Source: Zopfochytrium polystomum (taxonomy: Eukaryota > Chytridiomycota > Chytridiomycetes > Chytridiales > Chytridiaceae). From it: a DNA stretch of 64,000 nucleotides. The notes beneath the pieces are model-generated. The model did not search any database. It saw nothing but the letters and a program-made list of their open reading frames with translations, and was not told the DNA's origin. Shown one piece after another: positions 58,901-64,000 of the stretch (position 1 is its first letter; each line of letters starts with the position of its first letter). Both the position numbers and the translations under genes were made by a program. The stretch is taken from the NCBI GenBank assembly GCA_025765615.1, contig JAIVFJ010000079.1, forward strand, positions 1 through 64,000, read 5' to 3'.

Positions 58901-60983
58901 GGAAAACTGGGTGGATCTTCATGGATGCAGGGAGATCCAGCTTGAAGGTGACTGGATTGATTTGCTCCAAGATCTTGAAAGGTCCCAACTTGAGGTTGTC
59001 TAGCTTGGGACTTGGTCTTTTGGTCTGCAAGTTCTTCCTCAGAAGCCAAACTTGCTGACCCACAGCAAGGTCATGGTCCATTCTGTGAGTGTTGGCGAAT
59101 CTTGAGGCATCTTCTTGGGCTTGCTTCAAGGTGGAGTCCAGGAAGGTGCTGATGATCTTGAGCTTATGCAAGTGTGAAGCCACAGCAGGAGCTTGGACAT
59201 TGGATAGGGTCTCTTGTCCCAGAAGATCTCCTCTTGGATTGAAGCCATAGGTTGCAAAGAAAGGAGATAGCTGGGTGCTTGAGTGGAGAGAATTGTTGAG
59301 AGCAAATTCTGCCAGTGGAAGGAGGGTGGGCCAATCATCCTGTTGATAGCTGACATAGCACCTCAAATACTGCTCCAGAGTCTGGTTTGTTCTTTCTGTT
59401 TGTCCATCAGTCTGAGGGTGATAAGCAGTTGACAGTTGAGACTTGATTCCAAGGGCTGCTGTGAGTGCTTTCCAAAATTGAGATCTGAACTGTGGTCCTC
59501 TGTCACTGACGATTGACTGAGGCAGCCCATGGAGCCTGAATATGTGCTGCAAAAACAGGTCTGCTGTTCCTTGTGCATCTATATTCTCAGTGCAGGGGAT
59601 GAAATGGGCCAACTTTGTCCTTCTGCAGATGACAACAAGGATAGAGTCAAATCCATGGGATGGGGGCAGTTTCACAATGAAGTCCATGGATATTGATGAC
59701 CAAGGGCTGATGGCAATTGGGAGGGGCTCCAGAAGTCCATAGGGCTTGTGTCTGCTGGATTTGTTTCTTTGACAGGTTTCACAGCTGCTGACATAGTTCT
59801 TGATGTACTTCCTCATGCCTGGCCAGTAGAAGTCTCTGGAAACAAGCTCATATGTCTTGTGCTCTCCTGGGTGTCCAGCTGTTGCTGCATCATGCCTTGT
59901 CTTGAGTATCTCAAGTTTTTCCTCTTCTTGGCTGATTTGAATCTTGTGAGGCTTGGGGTCCTTGGAAATAGCATGGGCCCACACACTGTCAGGAAGCAAT
60001 GAAAGGTGTGTCTTGGATGGTGGGGTGAAACCATCCCCCCCTTCAGGTGCAAGGTCTGTCCTTCTGCGCTCATCAGCAGTAGGGCATGAAATCTTGACTG
60101 GGAACTGTGATCCTTGAATCTTTGACTGAGGGTTTTGTTCTTGGCAAAGACTGTGAGCTGTGGAGCTTGAATCTTGAATTTGGACTGTGAACTGTGGTAC
60201 TTGAATCTTTGACTGTGGGTTCTGTGAACTACAGACTTGGCCATGACTGTGAGCTCTATGAGCTGTGCTGGAATCTTGACTATGAACTGTGAACTGTGAA
60301 ACTTGAATCTTGGCTGGGATCTGTGAGCTGCAGGCTGATACTGGAGCTGTCATTTGTCGTTGACCTTGGATACTAGGCTGAGAACCTTGAATCAGGGACT
60401 TGAGAGCATGAGACTTGGGGGCTTGACTTGAGTTTTGGGTGACTGTTCCAATTGGTGGAGGTTGGACTTGACCAGTGACCCAATCAATGTCAGGGTTCTG
60501 GGCTTGCAGCCATGGTAATCCCAGGATGACAGAGAATGTGGGTGAGCCAAGATCCAATACTTCCAGGTTGACCATGGATGGTGGAAAGTCTTGGATGTGG
60601 AGGTTTAGCTTGGTTTCATGGCTGATTTCCTTGAACAGAGCATGATTGGCAAAGTGGACCTTGAGGGGTGTGGATTTCTTGATGGTGGGAATGGCACAAG
60701 ACTTGGCAAGGGTGGCATCAATGATGTTGCAGGATGATCCAGAGTCTATAAGGGCCTTGGTTGTGATGGTTGACTTGGGTGAGAGTTGAATCTTGACATC
60801 CATGGTGAGTTGGTGGGGCTTGGAATCTGAGGTGTTTGTGGTGCTGGTGGTGGTGATGAAACAGGGGCAGCTTGGAGGAGGGTCCAGGGAATTGCCCCTC
60901 AGTGAGCCTGGACCTGGGAGTTTGGGTGCTTCTTCCTTGGGCAGTCCTTGACAGCATGCTCCTTGGAGCCACAGTAGAAACAC
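58833..60983 (-). CDS. retroelement protease-integrase polyprotein without RT/RNase H
   Basis: A 716-codon frame. Aspartic protease around residues 60-170 (ALIDSGSSCNIID, catalytic Asp at 80, and VILGLPWLQ). Then about 150 residues of low-complexity linker with recurring SKIQV(S/P)QFTV and QDSS blocks. Integrase zinc domain (about 365-405: HPGEHKTYELVSRDFYWPGM and CETCQRNK). DDE core with Asp in SMDFIVKLPP, Asp in VSDRGPQFRS and Glu in DGQTERTNQTLEQYL. GPY/F-like end (LGPFKILEQINPVTFKLDLP). About 500 residues of RT and RNase H are missing. Its start overlaps gag by 85 bp in the -1 frame, as expected for ribosomal frameshifting. Confidence 0.9.
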   Translation of the reverse strand: MFLLWLQGACCQGLPKEEAPKLPGPGSLRGNSLDPPPSCPCFITTTSTTNTSDSKPHQLTMDVKIQLSPKSTITTKALIDSGSSCNIIDATLAKSCAIPTIKKSTPLKVHFANHALFKEISHETKLNLHIQDFPPSMVNLEVLDLGSPTFSVILGLPWLQAQNPDIDWVTGQVQPPPIGTVTQNSSQAPKSHALKSLIQGSQPSIQGQRQMTAPVSACSSQIPAKIQVSQFTVHSQDSSTAHRAHSHGQVCSSQNPQSKIQVPQFTVQIQDSSSTAHSLCQEQNPQSKIQGSQFPVKISCPTADERRRTDLAPEGGDGFTPPSKTHLSLLPDSVWAHAISKDPKPHKIQISQEEEKLEILKTRHDAATAGHPGEHKTYELVSRDFYWPGMRKYIKNYVSSCETCQRNKSSRHKPYGLLEPLPIAISPWSSISMDFIVKLPPSHGFDSILVVICRRTKLAHFIPCTENIDAQGTADLFLQHIFRLHGLPQSIVSDRGPQFRSQFWKALTAALGIKSQLSTAYHPQTDGQTERTNQTLEQYLRCYVSYQQDDWPTLLPLAEFALNNSLHSSTQLSPFFATYGFNPRGDLLGQETLSNVQAPAVASHLHKLKIISTFLDSTLKQAQEDASRFANTHRMDHDLAVGQQVWLLRKNLQTKRPSPKLDNLKLGPFKILEQINPVTFKLDLPASMKIHPVFHVSLLEKCQFHSRQSCSSSSFS
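60080..60390 (-). repeat. tandem minisatellite in the polyprotein linker
   Basis: Imperfect repeats built on CTTGAATCTTTGACTG and ACTGTGAACTGTGGAACTTG-like blocks on the plus strand, encoding the SKIQVPQFTV / QDSS series. It lies where RT/RNase H should be. Confidence 0.75.
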
Positions 60984-61822
60984 AGTCCCTGCTGGGCCCT
61001 CCTTGTTTTCTCCTCTTGGCTCAGAGGACCCTTAGGAAGTGTCTCAACTGCATCCACTTGCATGGGTTCAGGAACTGTAAGAGCTTGAGGGACTGGGGTA
61101 GGTCTTGATGTAGTTCCTACTTGTCTTTGCTTCAGCCTCTTGGAGTAGAGTCTGTTGTCAATCTTGATGGCAAGGAGAATGTACTCTTCCAAGGTCTCAG
61201 GGATGTGCAGAGACTGGGAGAGCATGTCTTGGATGGACTCATGGAGACCATCATGGTACAGCTCCATCAGAGCTGCATCATTGTATCCAGAGTCTCTGGC
61301 TAGTTGCTTGAATTGGTTGGTGTGGGCCACACAAGATTGCTTTCCTTGCTTGATATGCTTGAGCTTGGATCTTGCTGTCCAAGATGCGTAGGGGTCACCA
61401 AAGGTAGCTTCCAGCCCCTCCCAGAGCTCTTGCAGGGTGGTGGGTGTGCTTGGGAGAGATCTGTACCATGATTGAGCTTGACCAGACAGGAGGGTGCTTG
61501 TGAAAAGAACCTTGACTTGCTCACTTGGAAATCTTGAAGGTTGGAGAAGGATGACATTCTCCACAGTGGCCATGAACTTCCTAAGGTCTTTGGCCAGCCC
61601 AGTGAACTTGTCAGGGCTGGGAACCTTGGGCTCTCTTGCTTGGTTGGCTTGAGGCAGGGGAAGAGCTTGATGTTCTTGTTGGTGAAGTTGTTGTTGAAGC
61701 TGGTGCTGCTGGTGAAGGACTTGTTCTTGAAGTTGGTGTGTCTGTCTTGAGAGGGCTTGTAATTGGTCCATCAAGGCTTGGAAGGCAGTTGCATCAGGGA
61801 AGGTGTTGTTTGGGTCAGACAT
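60899..61822 (-). CDS. retroelement Gag
   Basis: 307 residues. A coiled-coil-prone Gln/His-rich N-terminus (LQALSRQTHQLQEQVLHQQH), a Retrotrans_gag region (SWYRSLPSTPTTLQELWEGL, DPYASWTARSKLKHIKQG), and a C-terminal CCHC zinc knuckle (CFYCGSKEHAVKDC, about residues 281-294) for RNA packaging. Intact. Start ATG 61822 lies 41 bp inside the 5' LTR boundary. Confidence 0.92.
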   Translation of the reverse strand: MSDPNNTFPDATAFQALMDQLQALSRQTHQLQEQVLHQQHQLQQQLHQQEHQALPLPQANQAREPKVPSPDKFTGLAKDLRKFMATVENVILLQPSRFPSEQVKVLFTSTLLSGQAQSWYRSLPSTPTTLQELWEGLEATFGDPYASWTARSKLKHIKQGKQSCVAHTNQFKQLARDSGYNDAALMELYHDGLHESIQDMLSQSLHIPETLEEYILLAIKIDNRLYSKRLKQRQVGTTSRPTPVPQALTVPEPMQVDAVETLPKGPLSQEEKTRRAQQGLCFYCGSKEHAVKDCPRKKHPNSQVQAH

Positions 61823-61862
61823 GATGGCAGAGAGTAGTGGGAGAGGGTGAAGTGAATTATGA

Positions 61863-62215
61863 TGTCAGGAACAGGGCAGGACAGGACAAGGCAGACAAGG
61901 AACTGAGAGGAGTGATGATTGTATTGGAAACAATAATTCACTTGAGGGATGGGACAGGTCCCCCATCCCCCTTTTATACCTTTTGAGAGTGTTCCTTGTC
62001 AAGACTCCAAGAAAGTTCCAGAAAGAGCAATTAGTAATACAATGATACCAATGATACCAATGACAACAAGACAAGTCAGGAAAGCAAAGAAGGTTCCAGA
62101 AGGTTCCACAAGGTTCCATGAAGGAATGTTCTAGAATGTTCCAGAAGGTTCCAGAAGGTTCCATGAAGGAATGTTCTAGAATGTTCCAGAGGTTTCCAGA
62201 GGGTGATTCATAACA
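61863..62215 (-). repeat. 5' LTR
   Basis: 353 bp, by eye identical to the 3' LTR; would carry the element's promoter (TATAAAA about 61969-61978). Confidence 0.96.
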
Positions 62216-62430
62216 CCACCGAGTATCTGTCTCCATCAACATTTTCTTGACCATCTTTTGCACTGATCACAGGACAAGTTGACAAATGAATGCACTTAAT
62301 AAGTGCTCTACTTCCAAATTCCTGAGCGTCTCCTACACTCTCCCCACTTCAAGCATTAGTTTACCATCCCAAATCTAACACTCAAGTCCTCTTTGCAGAA
62401 CCATATCACAGAGTACGCTTTCAGAGAATA

Positions 62431-64000
62431 ATGACCAGTCAAGCAACTGCTTGGACTGTGACCTTTGTGCATGATGGCCTTGGAAGGAAGGTCCGCATTC
62501 CGGCAACCACTGACTTTCGTGGGCTGCATCAGCTTGTTTCTGCCAAATTCCAGACCTCTTTTGCCAAAGAGTTGGTGTATGTGGACTCCGCCACCAACGA
62601 TGAAACTGTCCTTGACGAGGATGATGATCTACCCAGTCTGCTTTCTCAGAATTTCAAGTGGAAAGTAAGAACCTTTGTGTATTGCCTGCACTTCTTTCTT
62701 TGTTGCATCTTCTATTTGTTCTCACAATTGTGCAGGTGGTTGGTGCTATGAACTCCAGCCCCACTGGAACCACTTCTGCTGCTGCTGCTGTCACAACTCC
62801 AGAGGTTAATCCAGAGAGCAATGTGACGAAGTAAGTGCAAATGCTCCTCCCAATTTCTCTTTCTTCACCTGACATTGATCATCCTATGAACCTTCACAGA
62901 TTTGTGACCGAAGCCAGAGAAGTGTACAGCCGCCGCAAGACTGATTTGAAGACTCCAATCATTAGTCCAGATATTTCGCTTCCCATTTCCAGCTTGCCTA
63001 AATTGGAGAAATGGTTGACTCCTTTCTCTGATTTGATGGATATTGAGAGGGAGGCTCTCCTGAAGGACGTCCTTCCTGGATCAAGGCAGTGGCTGTTGAA
63101 GAAAGTTTTTCAGTTCTTGTCTCCAGATGATGCTGCAGCAGCCAACCCCAACAGGGTGATGTGGTTGAAAGGTGTTGCTGGTATTGGCAAGTCTGTAATG
63201 GCTGCCATGGTTTCCAGGGAGTTGCAAGCCCAGGGCATGCTGGGTGGCCTGTTCTTTTGCAAGCATGATGACGAGCGTCGCAGCAGTGCACGCAACCTGG
63301 TCTTGACTTTGGTGTTTGGTCTTGCAAAGTTCAGTTATCAATTTGGAGAGATCCTGCTTCAAGTCAAGCAAGACAATCCAGATATTCTGTCCAAATCTGT
63401 ATTTGAGATGATGAAAGTTTTGCTTGTTCAGCCATTGGAGAAGGTTGTTGCTGCCAGAAAGCTGGATACACTGGTGGTACTGGTTGTCGATGCCCTTGAT
63501 GAATGCAGTGTTGTTGGGAAGAGGAATGAGATTCTTTCAGTATTTCAGGAGCTGAACAGGCTGCTTCCTGGTAATGTGAAGATGCTGGTGACTGGACGAC
63601 CTGAAGTAGATATTGTGAAAGCCTTTAAGAAGATTCCATTTGAAGAGATTGAGCCAACGGCAGATGAGAACACTCAGGACCAGATTGAGTTCACAAGAGA
63701 TTTCCTCAGGTCTTCAAATGCTGAGCAACCTGTTGTTGATGAGGGGTCTGAGATTCTGGTGTCAAGGTCTGCTGGAATATTTGTCTGGCTTGTGACTGCT
63801 TGCACTTATCTGTGGAAATTAGAGACTGAAAAAGTCACTATTGAGAAAATTAAAGACCTTCCTGACGGTGACAAGATGGATGGAAGCATTGACTCAATGT
63901 ATGACAGAATATTCAATGGCATCCTCCAATTTATCAGAGGGAGTCATTTGGAAAATCTTCTTCCTGCTGTGCTGTCCACCATTGTTCTTGCCTATGAGCC
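62431..64000 (+). CDS. PB1-like / NACHT STAND NTPase (NLR-like), 3' end beyond window
   Basis: Exons 62431-62664, 62736-62830 and 62900-64000 (open at the edge). Residues about 5-78 look like a PB1-type domain (VTFVHDGLGRKVRIP, then ELVYVDSATNDETVLDEDDDL, an acidic OPCA-like motif), an adaptor interface used to pair signalling proteins. A Ser/Thr/Ala linker follows. A NACHT ATPase then starts: Walker A GVAGIGKS at about 201-208, Walker B LVVLVVDALDEC at about 303-314, sensor VKMLVTGRPEVD, and AGIFVWLVTACTYLW, as in fungal NLRs that trigger heterokaryon-incompatibility-type responses. Codon use is AT-rich, unlike host genes such as the GH43-like protein, suggesting accessory origin. C-terminal repeats, if any, lie outside. 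Confidence 0.87.

Larger units (their letters stand above)
58266..62215 (-). mobile_element. chromodomain Ty3/gypsy retrotransposon lacking reverse transcriptase
   Basis: A 3950-bp LTR element on the minus strand flanked by a 5-bp duplication CCACC (58261-58265, 62216-62220). The two 353-bp LTRs read as identical, so insertion is very recent. Internal order is gag, protease, integrase, chromodomain. The reverse transcriptase and RNase H expected between protease and integrase are absent and replaced by a short repetitive linker in open frame. A purine-rich tract (AAAAGGGGGAGATGA) directly precedes the 3' LTR. It is therefore a non-autonomous derivative that must borrow a polymerase. The solo LTR at 1037-1347 belongs to the same family. 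Confidence 0.95.

Noticed and set aside
58352..62134. Identical 61-residue frames at 58352-58537 and 61949-62134
   Set aside because: They lie inside the two LTRs and are identical because the LTRs are; no sign of an LTR-encoded protein.

Overview
The window reads as chromosomal DNA of a fungus, probably an early-diverging (non-Dikarya) lineage; I cannot place it further. The evidence is a Zn(II)2Cys6 transcription factor with a fungal-specific regulatory domain, a type II membrane GH17 glucanase of the BtgC type, short GT-AG introns (mostly 50-230 bp), tRNAs written as single eukaryotic genes, and no operons. Housekeeping genes are very rich in G/C at third codon positions. They are separated by gene-free stretches full of poly-T, CT, CTGT and GT tracts. 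Three AT-richer compartments (about 1-2050, 31860-34500 and 49100-51000 plus 57500-64000) carry the mobile elements and the NACHT gene.

Layout, left half. 1-2.5 kb: a dispersed repeat and a solo LTR. 2.6-7.4 kb: a hypothetical membrane protein, a five-exon membrane-anchored kinase-like gene and a low-complexity ORF. 8.4-9.5 kb: a four-exon inhibitor-I9 (Pbi2-like) protein. 12.2-15.1 kb: a four-exon fusion of a permuted papain-like (YiiX-type) amidase with DM9/DUF3421-like repeats. 17.1-17.9 kb: a protein made of two tandem copies of about 125 residues. 19.6 and 24.2 kb: twin tRNA-Gly(CCC) genes. 21.3-23.2 kb: a sulfatase. 24.9-26.9 kb: a secreted GH43-like glycosidase with a discoidin-like domain and a GPI-type tail. 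28.0-29.9 kb: two paralogous genes for small secreted cationic glycine-rich peptides, the most interesting host feature.

Right half. 31.3 kb: initiator tRNA-Met. 31.87-34.48 kb: a complete two-gene PIF/Harbinger transposon with inverted repeats and a TAA target duplication. 34.5 kb: tRNA-Ser(GCT). 34.8-37.1 kb: the GH17 gene, broken by one extra base in a homopolymer. 38.5-41.4 kb: a divergent pair, a peroxisomal-type enoyl-CoA isomerase and USB1. 41.8-44.6 kb: the Zn-cluster regulator. 45.0-46.6 kb: a multi-pass membrane protein. 46.9 kb: tRNA-Asn. 51.1-57.5 kb: an MFS drug-transporter pseudogene and an ABC-C transporter pseudogene flanking an intact ADP-ribosyltransferase-like gene. 58.27-62.22 kb: a chromodomain Ty3/gypsy element with identical 353-bp LTRs that has lost reverse transcriptase and RNase H. 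62.4 kb to the end: a PB1-like/NACHT STAND NTPase, cut by the window edge.

Most host genes became readable only after splicing by hand. Exon joins were accepted when the donor, the acceptor, the reading phase and the family motif all agreed; they are predictions without transcript support.
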